DNA of 64,000 bases from Amphiura filiformis (GCF_039555335.1 NC_092628.1:36106965-36170964), one strand, 5' to 3'; counted from the stretch's first letter, positions 32,573-45,534 are shown. Translations and numbers: made by a program. The notes: generated by a model from the sequence alone, not told the origin.

Positions 32573-34755
32573 ATATATAGAGTACGAAATAGCAAATAAG
32601 TAAGGATTTTGAAAGCCTACTGCCTGGGCAAGACATGCTCCAATCTTACTGATATTTCAGCGCAATTTAGTATGTACCCTAGTAAAAATCTCTGAGAGTT
32701 CCAAGTTGCTTGATACAAGAAAAAAAGTGAATCGATGCTGAAGTGGTTAATTTGGCGCCCCTGGCACATAGGGCATGTGCCCCATTTCTTCATCAGTGGA
32801 AGTTAACTCATAGGCCTCTGTATGCTTAACAGATTTTTGCTGACCGGCTCAAAACCAAAACAGACCTTTATATAAACCATTTTACAACATGCAGTGATGG
32901 AGCATGATCTAGGTGCAGTCTACATGAATCACAATCAGGACCAGCTCCCTGAGTAACATTTGTAAGCTATTTATACGAGTAAACCAAGACATTTAATGCA
33001 TCTTATTTTCTTTGCAAAGAATTTCAAGCTTGTGTAATTATTTTTACGAGAATATTATAAATATATGCCCACCAGGCCACTCAAGGTTGGTTTGGGTAGG
33101 GAGGTACGTCCAGGCCCCGTAGATGAGTATTTATCATATCAAATTCTCTGCCAATATAATGGCCGGCCATGTGTGTTACTTTAAAGAAAGTGTTACTTAA
33201 TTAGTGTTACTTTGACCGTTGCAATCAAGCTTGCATCTCTAATCCAACTGAAATGGTCGTCAAAATGGCCTTGTTTATGCACACTGCCAAACCAGATTCG
33301 CAGCAATAATTACCAACAATTTGTATAAAAAGATGCCAGACTTGCTGCATTCAGTTGCTCATTTAAGTTTGTGTTGTGTATTTGGATTTCCACTTTGGTT
33401 ATCTTTTAGAATAGCTAAAACATTTTGGATTTTTGTTCACTTGGTTTTGTCAAACAAAAATCCAAAAACAAAAAGTTAATTTACTGAACAAACCTGATGA
33501 ATCTATTCAAGGACACAAAAATAATTTTAGAATAGATGCGCAACCGTCCATTGTAACATTCACAAGTGTCAAGCAAGCGAGCAAGCTGCTATCAAATAAA
33601 GTTGTTTTTAGTACCGTACTGCAGATTAATCAATTATGGTACCATAAATGAGCCCAAGGTCATTCAAGCAACATAATTGGCTTGTGGGTTACTTATTAGA
33701 AAAAGTATGTTAGCCATTTGTGCAATCCCAGAATTACGAGGTCAAAGTCTATACAGGGGTCAAATTTAAAAGTTGCTCAAATTTTGTTTAATTAAAATTA
33801 TTCCAAAATATTCCTCAGGTCATAAGGATAGGTTTGACTTATCTATGACTTACCTTTCGGAGTTACTGAGCAAAAGGGCGAAGATCAGCATTTACGCCTA
33901 CACATGGGTCAAAACAGAAAATTCCTTCCAATTTTGATGAAAATTGCCTCAAATTTTTAGTCTTGTAATAACAATCAAGAAAAAGAATACTTTTAGTATC
34001 TAGGACATTTGGTTACCTGGTCACAAACAATAGGACTTATTGTGTATTGATCCATTTCACTATGTTACAAAGCATCTCAGATATTCCCAAGTCATAAATC
34101 TGCCAAATAAGTTGTGATAGCTAGTTGTGATGGTAGCTATAGTTGTGATGTGGACTATAATAGTGGATGAGAATACATAAATATAGCTAATATTCTTTGC
34201 CCTGATTGTTTGGTGGTTATTTTTATCATGATTATTTGAATACTTCAAATCATATTTTAAGCTATGAAGTTGAAGCAATGTACAAACATACAAATTGCAT
34301 ATTATAGTCCTATAATATATAAAGGTGTCAACATGAAAAATAAAAATATGCTGATAAAATCAATAGGGTAATCGTTTTAGTGTTTATGGGTATGCACTCG
34401 TAAGTGTTTGTGTACGCACGCAAGCGCAAGGGTTTACTTGCATGGTAAAAGGTGTTTCCATTAATTCTTATTTCAAGCGTATATAGAACTGCTTTACTTG
34501 CATATTAGTACAGTAATGAAATCAAAACCATTAAGTTATTAGTTGTGTTATTTATTATTCTACATTCTACAGGATTTTATGGGTAGACAACCTATGTACA
34601 GTTGTATCGCACCCATCTATTATAAGCACATACTTTTAAACATTTAAACAAAACAAGTGCAAAGTAAATCTAGCAAAACCAAAAGTTGGAAGTAAAATGT
34701 ACATGTAGTTCCAAGCCAAATAAGGGTCCCCTCTGGTAGGAGGGTGCCCCAATAT
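32573..34755. other. Intergenic stretch, no gene seen
   Basis: AT-rich; a GGTCAAAG/TCATAAGGATAGGTTTGACTT-like stretch at 33720-33900 may be an old repeat. No exon could be supported. Confidence 0.4.
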
Positions 34756-35230
34756 GTCAATTGTCATATTCATTAGGGTGCTTAGTTCAGGATGTCTAAA
34801 GTAAAATAGGTCAAATTATCTCATGTGCATGAAGAGGCCCAATTTTCAAAATGCACCGATTCAATGGTAATTCTTCTCATATTACTCTTCTGGGCAAATG
34901 AAATAAAAAAATAATTTGTTTGGGATATGTATAACCTCAGAATTGGATGAACTCATGGGTTAAAGGTGATACATGTACATCTCCTATTGGGCTTAATATT
35001 AGGGTAAGAACACTTACCAATATTTAGGCTACATTAACTCTGAACATGACATATGACAATATAAATTGCACCAACATTTTGAAATGAAAGTGTGTTTGAT
35101 ATGAGATTTCTAGTTTAGGGGAGTAATTTGAGACCAATTGCAATAAAAATCTAACCATTTGAGAAATGACATAAGACCTATTTGATGCTATATATCCTCT
35201 GAAATAAGCACAGTAGAACAGTATAACAAT
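34756..35230. mobile_element. MITE, GGGTGCTTAGTTCAG family, copy 2
   Basis: GTCAATTGTCATATT and GGGTGCTTAGTTCAG at the left; TGAAATAAGCACAGTAGAAC at the right. Shares GGGGAGTAATTTGAGACCA with copy 1. More diverged at the right end. Confidence 0.65.
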
Positions 35231-37530
35231 ATGTATTGTTTTTTGCAGCAGTGCTGCATTAATTCTGAATTGGCTGGGTGTTACTATACTGAAATTTTCG
35301 AATGTGAAAGGCATTTTGTACCACTGAAGTTTTTCGTACACATCGATAGCTTTATTAATATAAAGATTGACTTTTGTAGAATTTTGGTTGTGTATCCATT
35401 GATTTTATATGTGATTTCATTGAAAGAAGTGTTTTTTAATGCAATGATTTTCAACAACACACTCAACCTGGGCTCCTTGCATGAGGAATATTAGCTACAA
35501 GCATTAGCTGAGCATGCGTCCTGTCAATTTCTACTCTCACACCCCTGATTTAGCATAGGGATTGGGCTCGTTTGCATATGCATGAGTTCGTTGAGTTGGT
35601 CGTAGCGTCCTTGGAGATAGTACATTTCTAGTAAAATGGTATAGATGAGTTTATAGTCAAAATGCGTGATGTATTTTAGCAGTTTAAACGTAGGCCTATG
35701 TTTTTGTAAATGTGCATAATTTCCAATCACGTCGCAGATGGCAACTATCACAGCACAAGTAATAATTTATCCTAGTGTATTGCCCCGGTAGAATACCTTG
35801 CATATGCCATAGACAAATTTTGATAACTTGGTTGGTAGACAGAGATGACGTCAGTGGTACTGATTTTGGTTTAGATCTGAAACCATATTATACCTCAGGT
35901 TTAGATTGAGAAAGTATAGGCCTACATATCAAGTAATTATCTGGTGGGAATTGTTTTATTGTTGTATTAATTGTGGTATACTGAACCCGACAACCACATT
36001 TGAAGAAAATAATTATAACTATGATTAATTTTATCATGGGCTATATTTTTTGCCGGCGGAGGAATATGGATTTAGCCTGGGGAGTTAGCTTTCAAAAACT
36101 GTATCACGTATCATTACATGTGGATGGGATGGGTGAAGTTTCGTGTTACCAAAGTATGGTGTGTTACCATTACAACAACAACTTACTTATTTACATAGTA
36201 CATCCAATCACAGCGTGCTGATCTGTCTAAAGTAATAAACAAAGGTTGTTCAGTCGCACAGTAACAGTGCATGCACGTCATTAGAGGCGCTGTAGTTTAA
36301 TATGGATATGCAAACGAGATGGCCGGTGACCGTGACTCAACTGTAAATGATTATTCTTCGGGACACCTTGACGGATTTTCCTGCAATTGACACACCGTGC
36401 TGTATTAAAGCATGGTAAAGTGAACCTGTAAAATGTACCAAATGCAGTTTTTGATATTGCGGTACGTGGCAGGTATTTTTATGCAATTTTCGGCCGTTGT
36501 TTCGGCCTACAGTTTGTTTAGGACTTCTTTGTTGTGGACCATACTATTTTGTTTTTACGAAAGTGATAATTTCTCCATCATTTTGTTTCAAGTTGCTTTA
36601 TTTATTACTAAATAGCCTATTCGGTCTGGGTATTAAATTGATAGGCCTAATGGCGCAGTGTAAAGGACCATGCGGTTATAAGTTGAGACTCCCAAAAGAC
36701 TGACGGCGTGACATTTTTCTTGAACAAATGAAATGATAATGATATTTTCAAAATGAATACTTACACCCCTCATAGGCATCTATGTAAAACAGTCAATTAT
36801 CAGAATTGCAAGTGTAGTCTAAAAGTGACAAAGAGATATTGTATTCTCTGGTTTGGAATGAGTATTTATGACTGAAAGCAGTTTAAGCAGCTAATTAGCA
36901 CTAATTAAACCTTTTGAATAAATAATTAGGTCTGTTAATGAAGTAAATTTTGATCACCCTGTATACATAGAAGCAAACATCGCACCCAAAATAAAGTATA
37001 TTTCTGGTTGGCTTTTTCAATTCAAGCTCTGTTTGATTTTGTGGTCCTCAGATTGAGAAAATATTCCTGAAAAGAAAAATATACCACATGTTCCTTAAAA
37101 AGTTCATTTTACACACTGTATATCGTCTAGTACACCCTGAATATTGATTTCGAATTTTGGTCAGTTTAATCTCTGTTCTTAATGCTTTCCAGAAATAGGC
37201 CTACCTGTAATTGGTTCATAAAATGATATAACTATTCATCGCAAAATTGAAAACAATGGCCATACCCGATGTCAGTCAATGGTATATCCAAACCACAATA
37301 TGAACCTGAAGACTCGTCATCAGACTTAGACACTATCCATGCTATCAATGAGGAATTGCTATTACCCCATACCACAGTATTATGTTTAATCATTCCTAGG
37401 CCTTATTAAAGGCTCAAATGCATACAACTTTTTAACTCATTTATGTTAAGTACAAACTTGAGAATAATTATGTTCTTCATTTTAAGTAAATGTCATCATA
37501 TGTTATTAAGTATACCAAGAAATGAACTAA
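35231..37530. other. Intergenic stretch, no gene seen
   Basis: Short frames on both strands (e.g. 36433-36615, hydrophobic) lack splice support or recognisable motifs. AGGCCTA words common. Confidence 0.4.
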
Positions 37531-38538
37531 GTAGGGGAGAGCGGGGAGTGTTCGCCCTAGGGGTAGGTTCGCCCACCCCTTGTTTCTCAGCACTACGGCT
37601 ATCGGGGAATTAAATGATGGCAAAATTAGGTGACATAGGTCATTATAAACTTCTCATATTAGCTACGCGACATATAGGGACGTGTTCATCGAACTGCAGC
37701 CAAAACAAAAAAATTACACCAAAACGTAATTTTTTCTTGCATTAATAATGTTGTATTATCATCGATACATATTGGTTTTAATGGAAATCTGTATTGGGAA
37801 CATATGGGATTTGTCAAAGATTTAATGCAGTTATAAACTCCTTATTCGATTTGTATTTTGCATACCCTGAAGAAAATACAAAAATGTCACTGCACAAGGG
37901 GCACGTTCGCCCTTTGAGGATGGGGCATGTTCGCCCTATATCTTCCCCAGGCGGACTTACTACCCAAACTGCAGGGCGGACCTGCCCCATCAGCGTATTA
38001 TGCAAAATATTTATAATTATACCATTAAACAAGGTAAAACTACTGAAAAGCATGTTTGTTAAAGTTAAGTGGTATCAGTATTACTCATACCACCGTTTAT
38101 GTCCTAATCCATAATCTCCCCGAAGTTGTAAACATGATACGTTTAAGCTCACTTTAGACCCCTACATTTTACCCTGACCCGACCCCTGCAACAAATTTAG
38201 TGACTCCCCAGAAGAGAATGAATGCCCTGTATACTCTTGTTAAATGTTTGCATTTAATATGTTATTGTTATGCAATGTTTAAACCTTTTTTGTGATTAGG
38301 GTGAACTTACCCCACCATATGGGCGAACCTGCCCCAATATGGGGCAAGTTCGCCACTTTAAAACTTTTTGTTTGCTCTATCCTGTTGCTATTGTAAGGCC
38401 TATAGTTCTGGGATTGTGGCCGTATATAGCTAAGACATAGGGCTTTCACGTGGGCTAATCAGGTCACCCCTAACCTTAAAATTGACATCGCTAGGCTGGT
38501 CAGAAAAAATAGGGCGAACACTCCCCGCTCTCCCCTAC
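37531..38538. mobile_element. TIR element GTAGGGGAGAGCGGGG with repeated GTTCGCCC motif
   Basis: GTAGGGGAGAGCGGGGAGTG then TTCGCCCT at the left; the exact inverse at the right (29-bp ends). The 1008-bp interior repeats GTTCGCCC / GGGGCA-type words about nine times in both orientations. No recognisable protein. A fragment lies at 21700-21842. Confidence 0.75.
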
Positions 38539-39070
38539 TCAGCATATAAATTAATTTGTGCCCTCATTGTGGGTTTTTAAGACAAAATAAAATAAAGGAA
38601 ACAAACATCATTCTCCTTTTTACAGTGTCGTTTCTAAAAGCTCATTTTTAAGCCAAAGGTCCTCTCAGTGAATGTGAAATCCAACATTTTTTCTTCATTC
38701 ACTGCGCCGTCTTTTTTAAAGACATTTCTTGTTATTATTACTAGCGATGAGAGGGACAATTTGAGATACATCACAACATAATAGAATATTTTGATATTTT
38801 AGTTTAATTTGATGCATATAGATTTGATATCATTTTAAGTTATTGTCTCGTAGTACACAGCAAAAACACTGTTTAAAATGTCGCTGTTTAAAACAATGTT
38901 GTTCAAACTTTGAACAACATTGTTTAAAAGACAGTCCTTGAATTTTAAACAGTGTGTGTTTAATTCATGAATAATACCAAAAAAGGAACTTTTAAACAAC
39001 GTTGTTTAAAAAAGATCGAATTTTGCAAAAGAGGGTTTCCTTCCTTGAAATCAGGGTCAGATTCATCATC

Positions 39071-39140
39071 ATGGCGGATGACTATGTGATTGACTTGCTC
39101 CAAAGGTGGGAAATACCAGACCTAATTGATACATTCAGAG
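39071..39140 (+). CDS. SAM-domain-like first exon (23 codons plus one base) inside the 5.5-kb element
   Basis: ATCATGGCGG gives a good start context; the frame reads MADDYVIDLLQRWEIP then DLIDTFR and stops at a consensus donor GAG/GTAAGTG (phase 1). The W(x)IP..LI..F pattern is the first-helix pattern of SAM domains that start many lineage-expanded invertebrate and fish proteins. No following exon could be identified, so it may be a captured or dead exon. An inverted copy of the donor region lies 140 bp downstream. Confidence 0.4.
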
Positions 39141-39319
39141 GTAAGTGTTTGGTTTAAATATTGTTTGATGTGATGGAGTATTATATGAACACACAGTTGT
39201 GTGTTGTACATGCTAAATGATGCAAGCTGTGCAGTAGTAATGCAGCAGTGGCAAGTACAGTGTGAGGGTAAGCTTAACCACATCAAACATTAAACCAAAC
39301 ACTTACCTCTGAATGTATC
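39128..39319. repeat. Inverted repeat around the SAM-like exon donor
   Basis: GATACATTCAGAGGTAAGTG then TTTGGTTTAA..TGTTTGATGTG (39128-39175) is mirrored by CACATCAAACATTAAACCAA and CACTTACCTCTGAATGTATC (39278-39319). Confidence 0.75.
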
Positions 39320-39524
39320 ACATTCACAGTGCTCATGCACAGATGCATGGGGCTGATGTGTATGTTTTACAGTCAGTTCTTCTTGCCCATTCTCCCAAGT
39401 AAATGATTTCAACAAACAAAAATGTTTAAGACTTTTAAACAACAAGTTTAAACACTTGAACTATGTATGTTTTAAACAATTGTTTTAAACAACAGCCATA
39501 AACAGCTTTACCCTTGCAGAAATT

Positions 39525-40045
39525 TAACTATCAAATATATATCAAATGTATATCAAATGTCTATTAAATGAGCATTTGATAGGGTTTTGATGTATCAAAA
39601 CCCTATCAAATCATATTTTGATATAGATTTGATAGTATCAAATCTCTATCAAATTTATTTTTCCTATCAAATTCCTATCAAATATGACTTAATCAAAAAT
39701 AATCTATCAAAATCCTATCAAATATGACTCAATCCAAAATAATTCTATCAAATGTCTATCAAATATGACTTTAGACTTTTTAGACACTATCAAATTCCTA
39801 TCAAATTTGACTTGATCAAAAATAATTCTATCAAATGTCTATCAAATATGACTTGGCTGATTTTAGACTTTTTAGACACTATCAAATTCCTATCAAATAT
39901 GACTTAATCAAAAATAATTCTATCAAATGTATATCAAATATGACTTTGCTGATTTTAGACTTTAGACACTATCAAATTCCTATCAAATATGACTTAGCTG
40001 ATTTTAGACTTTTAGACACTATCAAATTCCTATCAAATATGACTG
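39525..40045. repeat. ATCAAAT tandem array (left)
   Basis: Repeated CTATCAAATTCCTATCAAAT and TGACTTAATCAAAAATAATT blocks; higher-order unit roughly 100 bp. Short frame 39835-40059 is a repeat artefact. Confidence 0.8.
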
Positions 40046-41816
40046 CATGGTGCTCCTAGAAAAGGGGGATCTGCAACCGTCAATACCATGGCAGCTTTCA
40101 CATTTAAAACGGTCATGACAGTTGGAGTTGCAGGTTTTTTCAAAATTTGGGGGCAAATTTTGTGTTACAGAAAGGAATTTTATTGGCAGCTCGAGGTGTG
40201 TGTACCTGGGGTGTGTACTAAACTGTAAGTAGGCCATATACAGTCAACATTTTGATTTAATTTGTAAAATAAGATTGATAAGCTTACCTACTATATCTGA
40301 TTCATACTAAAAAGTGTTTGCATGATACTACTGCACACATTAATTTGGTACATATACTACATGTACATGATGTACCATACTCACAAGATGCACATTGCAC
40401 AGTTCATGATCATGAGTTTGCAATTGCAAATTGGAACAGATATCTATATCGCACCATGCGCACACTTGGCATACGTATGCGTATTGCAAGCTTGCTAATG
40501 CTTGTGAAAGATGGGCTTGTGAGAGCGCACCACCATTGATTGCGCCATTGAAATACACAGGAAAATACACACGTTTGGATGGCGTTTTGTCACTGCAAAA
40601 ACATACTATAGATAAAAAAGTTTGGTATCAAATTAAAGCTTATCACGTGTAGAATATTATTCTTTTATATTGGTGACCATCTACTTTTTTTGCTATTTTG
40701 CTGTAAAGAAAAAAGGTGCAAATTTAACCTAAAAACACTCAATTTTTGAAACCGGACGTTGTTCAAATTCGTGCCAAAACTTCACCTCTGAAATAAAATA
40801 TTGAGATTTTTTCTCAGATTCCTTCATGTCTTAAACGGAAGCAAATGAGCTGAAAACGTGCGAATTTTGACAATATCTTTAGTAAATAAAGCCGCATAAA
40901 CAAGCTCAAATAAGCGGTGGACTATTTTAACCGAATTTCACTGGTACATAAATCGTGGAGTGATTTTCCGGGGGTGTCACTACCATTGTGGCTTGTACAC
41001 CATCCGCGATAATCGAAAAACACCCTAAACAAGGATTTAGGCCTAACCCTTGGCTAAAACAATACCCTAAACAGGTAACACGCGCTGTTTTCACACCCTA
41101 AACAGGGATTTTATTTTTTGCATCAAATTTCATACCCTTAATTTCATTTCCGCGTATTAGCAATTGCAATTTTGCTACCTTTTTTACCCACGAAAAACTG
41201 CCCTTTTTAAGCTTCCAAAATGCTTGCTATTTTCATAAGGGTAAATGGGTAATATGATGAGTAACCCCACAACAACATGACTGAATTAAACCTATGGGTT
41301 GGCCCGCTTTAGAGGTAAAGCTTGCCAATCCACAGGCCTACTTATTACTCAATTTGTTTATGCTTTGATGCTTTAACACACACATGACTATATTAAGTAA
41401 CATTTGGTCTGTGGGTTGGTCTGGTTTACCTCTGAAGAGCACATTTATAGCTAATATTAAAGTTGCCAATGCAATGACAATCTGTACGAGCCAAATTAAC
41501 ATTAAAATAATTTACATTAAATTTTAGACTGTGTTGACACATCAGATATAGCCTAGATTAATTCCATAGAAAAGGAAAGGGGAGATTGCCACGTACAATG
41601 GCATCGTTAGCCATGGGGAGAAATTTGGGGTATTTGGGTCCTTGCAGACCGTTCGTGGATCGAAACAGCCTGTGTGATAATACGCTTTGGCATTGTTACC
41701 TGTACGCAGTGCTGGCGTCGCGCAATAAAGCGTGTCTATATAGCAAGCCTATATCACCCAACTGAAGTTTTGGATGCATTCAAAGCAAAACCCGAATACC
41801 CCCAAATCTTTTTCTA
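40046..41816. other. Central part of the 5.5-kb element; weak Cys-rich frame and ACCCTAAACA repeats
   Basis: A - strand frame (40237-40022) reads ...LELPIKFLSVTQNLPPNF then a CxxxC/CxxC-rich stretch KCESCHGIDGC; it may be a decayed exon but nothing supports it further. ACCCTAAACA occurs at 41023, 41072 and 41094. A degenerate inverted pair lies at 41285-41320 / 41400-41440. Confidence 0.35.
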
Positions 41817-42930
41817 CAGGGTGTATCAAAATGATTGGTACCGGGCTATGTGACATTTTCAAAAATATATCAGAAATATAAAATTGCTAATTAATATAGT
41901 TTTTGTGCGATAAATAGAAAGGGGCATATGTTAACTTATTGATCTAATAATAATGAAGATGATAGGTTGATGCATCTGGGAGCTACAGTCATTTAAACGA
42001 AGATCGACGTAATCATGGTTTTACTTACACAACACAAAATGAAAAGGTTCACTGCTTGAACTATTTGTTGCATACATGCTCTTCAATATCTCACCTTAGT
42101 CTACATAACAAAAAATTGCTTTACACATGCTTTTAGAAAGATAGTTCCTGAAGTCCCTGCCTTACGACTCTGGCAGTGTGAGGTGAAGCCCTATCTTGAA
42201 TGAACTTAACACCTGGGATGGATCCATTCTGTAACTGCCCATATCGAATTGTGAAACATTGCAAGTTATAGCATGTTTGCATGGGATATACTCCTTGCGC
42301 TTGGAGACTGTCTTCAAAATCTTCTCTGCACTTCTCCATAGCTTCGTGTCAACCAGCGATTCTTTACTATGAATGCATGCTGAAGTGTGGATACTGTGGA
42401 ATATTTTTACCAGGTCTAACCTAACCTACACTGTCATTCTGCTACACCATCTACTTAATAGCCCGGGCTTAATAGTAATCTCAATACTACAATTTAAATT
42501 ACCGCCCTGGAAGGTGTTGATACACAACTTATTTCACCCCACCTAAATTATTCAAGTCAATAATATTACTCTCAACCAATAAATATTGATAAGAACATTT
42601 ATATATATTATGAATGAAGAAATAGGCAAGGAAAAATTAAACATTTCCATGATTTTCAACATATCATTCTCACAAGGTACTTGTAGCTTTGAAAATGGTG
42701 CGCTACTGATCCAGCGTTACGATGAAAATTGTAAAAACACCTACTTTCCTTTAGAATCATGTAACTTCTGAACAGAATGTGCTATCTTTATGATCTAAAA
42801 TTCTTAGAGAAGATCAAACTATTATAATAACAAATATGTAAACAATTTCCCCGAACTGGTACAAAGAATAGTAAAAAATAATCAGTAAAAAATGGAAAGT
42901 CGTCGGTACCAATCATTTTGATACACCCTG
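41817..42930. mobile_element. Mariner/Tc1-like deletion derivative with TA duplication
   Basis: CAGGGTGTATCAAAATGATT then GGTACC at the left, exactly inverted at the right; TA flanks both. 1114 bp, containing a transposase remnant on the - strand. Confidence 0.8.
42133..42339 (-). pseudogene. Mariner/Tc1-like transposase remnant
   Basis: The frame ends ...GVKFIQDRASPHTARVVRQ; the QDxASPHTARVV text is the region of the second catalytic Asp of Tc1/mariner transposases. The remaining 50 codons are unrelated-looking; the rest of the enzyme is missing. Confidence 0.65.
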
Positions 42931-42943
42931 TATGATACAGGCG

Positions 42944-43760
42944 AGGCTCGATAGCCAGCTAAAAATTTGATAGACTTTTGATATAGAAGATTGCAAGTGT
43001 TTGATAGACTTTTGATAGGGGAGAGGATCGTTATTCAGTGGAGGTGTTTGATAGACTTTTGATAGGTGAGAGGTTTGTCAGCCAGCTAAAAATTTGATAG
43101 ACTTTTGATATATAGAAGATTGCAAGTGTTTGATAGACTTTTGAGAGGGGAGGGGATAGTAATCCATTGCAGTAATTGATAGTCTTTTGATAGGTGAGAG
43201 TTTCGTCAGCAAGCTAAAAATTTGATAGACTTTTGATATAGAAGATTGCAAGTGTTTGATAGACTTTTGATAGGGAGAGGATCGTTATCCAGTGGAGGTG
43301 TTTGATAGACTTTTGATAGGTGAGAGTTTCGTCAGCCAGCTAAAAATTTGATAGACTTTTGATATAGAAGATTGCAAGTGTTTGATAGACTTTTGATAGG
43401 GGAGAGGATCGTTATCCAGTGGAGGTGTTTGATAGACTTTTGATAGGGGAGAGGTTCGTCAGCCAGCTAAAAATTTGATAGATTTTTGATATATAGAAGA
43501 TTGCAGGTTTTTGATAGACTTTTGATAGGGAGAGGATCGTTATCCAGTGGAGGTGTTTGATAGACTTTTGATAGGTGAGAGGTTTGTCAGCCAGCTAAAC
43601 TAAAAATTTGATACACTTTTGATATATAGAAGATTGCAAGTGTTTGATAGACTTTTGATAGGGAGAGGATCGTTATCCAGTAGGTGTTTGATAGACTTTT
43701 GATAGGTGAGAGGTTCGTCAGCCAGCTAAAAGTTTGATATACTTTTGATATATAAAAGAG
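42944..43760. repeat. 127-bp tandem repeat of TTTGATAGACTTTTGATAG (right array)
   Basis: AGCTAAA starts at 42957, 43084, 43212, 43338, 43465, 43593 and 43724: steps 127, 128, 126, 127, 128, 131. Each unit has three TTTGATAGACTTTTGATA copies. Orientation is opposite to the left ATCAAAT array. Confidence 0.85.
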
Positions 43761-43890
43761 TGGGAGTGTTTGCTGAAAAATTGATAGACATTTGATAGAG
43801 ATGCATGACAGAAATATATTATATTTGATATGGTTTTGATAGGAGTGTGACAATCCACCTAAACATTTCATAGACTTTTGATAGAGATCA

Positions 43891-44012
43891 GCTGAAAATC
43901 ACATGCATCAAGTTATTATATTCTATCAAATTCTATCAAATTTGGACACATTTGATAGAGTTTGATAGATTTATATCAAATTTCTATCAAATTGATGCAT
44001 GTGATTTTCAGC
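43891..44012. repeat. Hairpin GCTGAAAATCACATGCATCA
   Basis: GCTGAAAATCACATGCATCAA at the left is exactly inverted at 43992-44012; the loop holds ATCAAATT repeats in both orientations. Confidence 0.75.
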
Positions 44013-44361
44013 TTTTGATAGATCCTATCAAATACCTATCAAATGATGTCCCAATTCTGTAGAATTCCGTTTGATAGAGTTTTGATATGTATCAAATCTC
44101 TATCAAATTTCGACTAGGGTAAACAACTGTTTGTTTTAAACATTTGTTTGTTTAAAATACTGTAAACAACTATGTACATTTAAACAACTAAAGTTAAACA
44201 ACCCAGATGTTTAAAAACTGTTGTTTAAAAGATTGTTTAAAATTTTAAACAATTGGATGTTTAAAGTTTAAACTTTGAACAGAAGTTGTTAGAGTGACCG
44301 GCGTAAACAGTGTTGTTTAAAAATTTTAAACAGTTGTTTAAAATATTTTTTACTGTGTAAT

Positions 44362-45368
44362 AAAGGGGTAATTACATTTTGGGATGATTGTGTTCAGACA
44401 ACACGGACATTCAATGAGATGACAAAATCAAACAAGCTGTTCGGAATGGTTTCTTTTTCTGTTTAATATGTACACTCTTTGCTAAATAAATTTGTACATT
44501 CATAGTAATAAGTATGTTCATGTGTATTCTTTATCACAAAGATATACTTATATATACATCTCTTGTACACTTGCATTGATTAAAATGAGAAACAGAAAAA
44601 CCCGGGAGAAAAAGACCGGATTTGCTTGCATTTGTTGCATCAGTCTATGGTTGCATGCAGTAGACGACTTGACTTATTCGATTCCAGAAAATAGCACACC
44701 TGGGTAATATTGGAAACATATGTTTACATTTTTCTCTAGGATAGCACCATTTTGAAAGCAAAGTAATCCCAACTGCCGTTGAAATCAAATTTCTGGACAA
44801 TGGTAATCTACTATTTTTTCTCTTTTGAAAATTGTGTTTTCTGAAATAATTAAAGTTGTTTGTCTCTTTATTTACCTATTTCTGTAATATTTTTTCAATG
44901 TTCTTGAACTAGAATTTTTAGTTCTTTAGCACCACTCTTTTTATATTTTTTTGCTACGGTAAAACCTATCAATAAACAGATTGTCAGGACAATTTCAGAT
45001 AAACTATATACATGTACATGTATATAGCGCGTTATGTGCCGGTTCATGTGCCATCTACAAACTCTTTGTTTTTTAATGAATTGTATGATTCCATAGCAAA
45101 TCAAATACTCGACCAGTAATAAATATTTAATTATACCCGGCAATTAGACAAAATTGCTAAATTCACATGCGTGTAGAAATTATTGCAGAATTCCACATTT
45201 TGATAAGCGTAATTTAGCATTTACAGTGTGTAAATGTTACGACAATAATAATTATTAATAACAATTAAAAAAAACCTGATTCTCCATATGTACCATTTTG
45301 TTATAGAGTAATCAGTGAAAAGAAAAGGAATGAAGAGAAATCCCATATTTCTTATAAGAATAGTTGTA
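44362..45368. other. Intergenic stretch, nothing recognised
   Basis: No paired termini, repeats or coding exons identified; contains a CATGTACATGTA palindrome near 45010. Confidence 0.4.
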
Positions 45369-45534
45369 ATTCAGCATCGAAGTGGTTACGTAATTCTCTT
45401 GGTTACCGGATCACGCTACTTTGGTATGCCTTCGAGTGCCATATACTTTATGTGGTGATCATTTCGATCGTGGTTCATTACTCTAGCGCGTGATCCCGTT
45501 GACATAGTAACATTACGTAACTTCGATACTGAAT
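45369..45534. mobile_element. TIR MITE ATTCAGCATCGAAGTGGTTACG
   Basis: ATTCAGCATCGAAGTGGTTA..ACGTAAT is mirrored by ATTACGTAACTTCGATACTGAAT with a few mismatches; inner GGATCACGCT / AGCGCGTGATCC also pair. Confidence 0.65.

Larger units (their letters stand above)
38856..44357. mobile_element. 5.5-kb element with inverted AT-rich arrays and a SAM-like exon
   Basis: TA-flanked ends CACAGCAAAAACACTGTTTA and, inverted, CACAGTAAAAAATATTTTAA. Just inside both ends are GTTTAAAC/TTTAAACAA arrays (38870-39030, 39420-39500; 44110-44350). Further in, ATCAAAT arrays lie left (39525-40045) and their reverse, TTTGATAGA arrays, right (42944-44110). The centre (40060-41816) is AT-rich with no clear transposase. 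A coding-like exon is at 39071-39140 and a mariner derivative at 41817-42930. The terminal match is short, so the exact ends and the single-element reading are inference. Confidence 0.55.

Noticed and set aside
27021..35000. Search for CHMP3, which neighbours RNF103 in vertebrates
   Set aside because: No CHMP/Snf7-like helical coding sequence was seen on either strand in this interval.
36433..36703. Short hydrophobic + strand frames
   Set aside because: No splice support, no start context, composition only.
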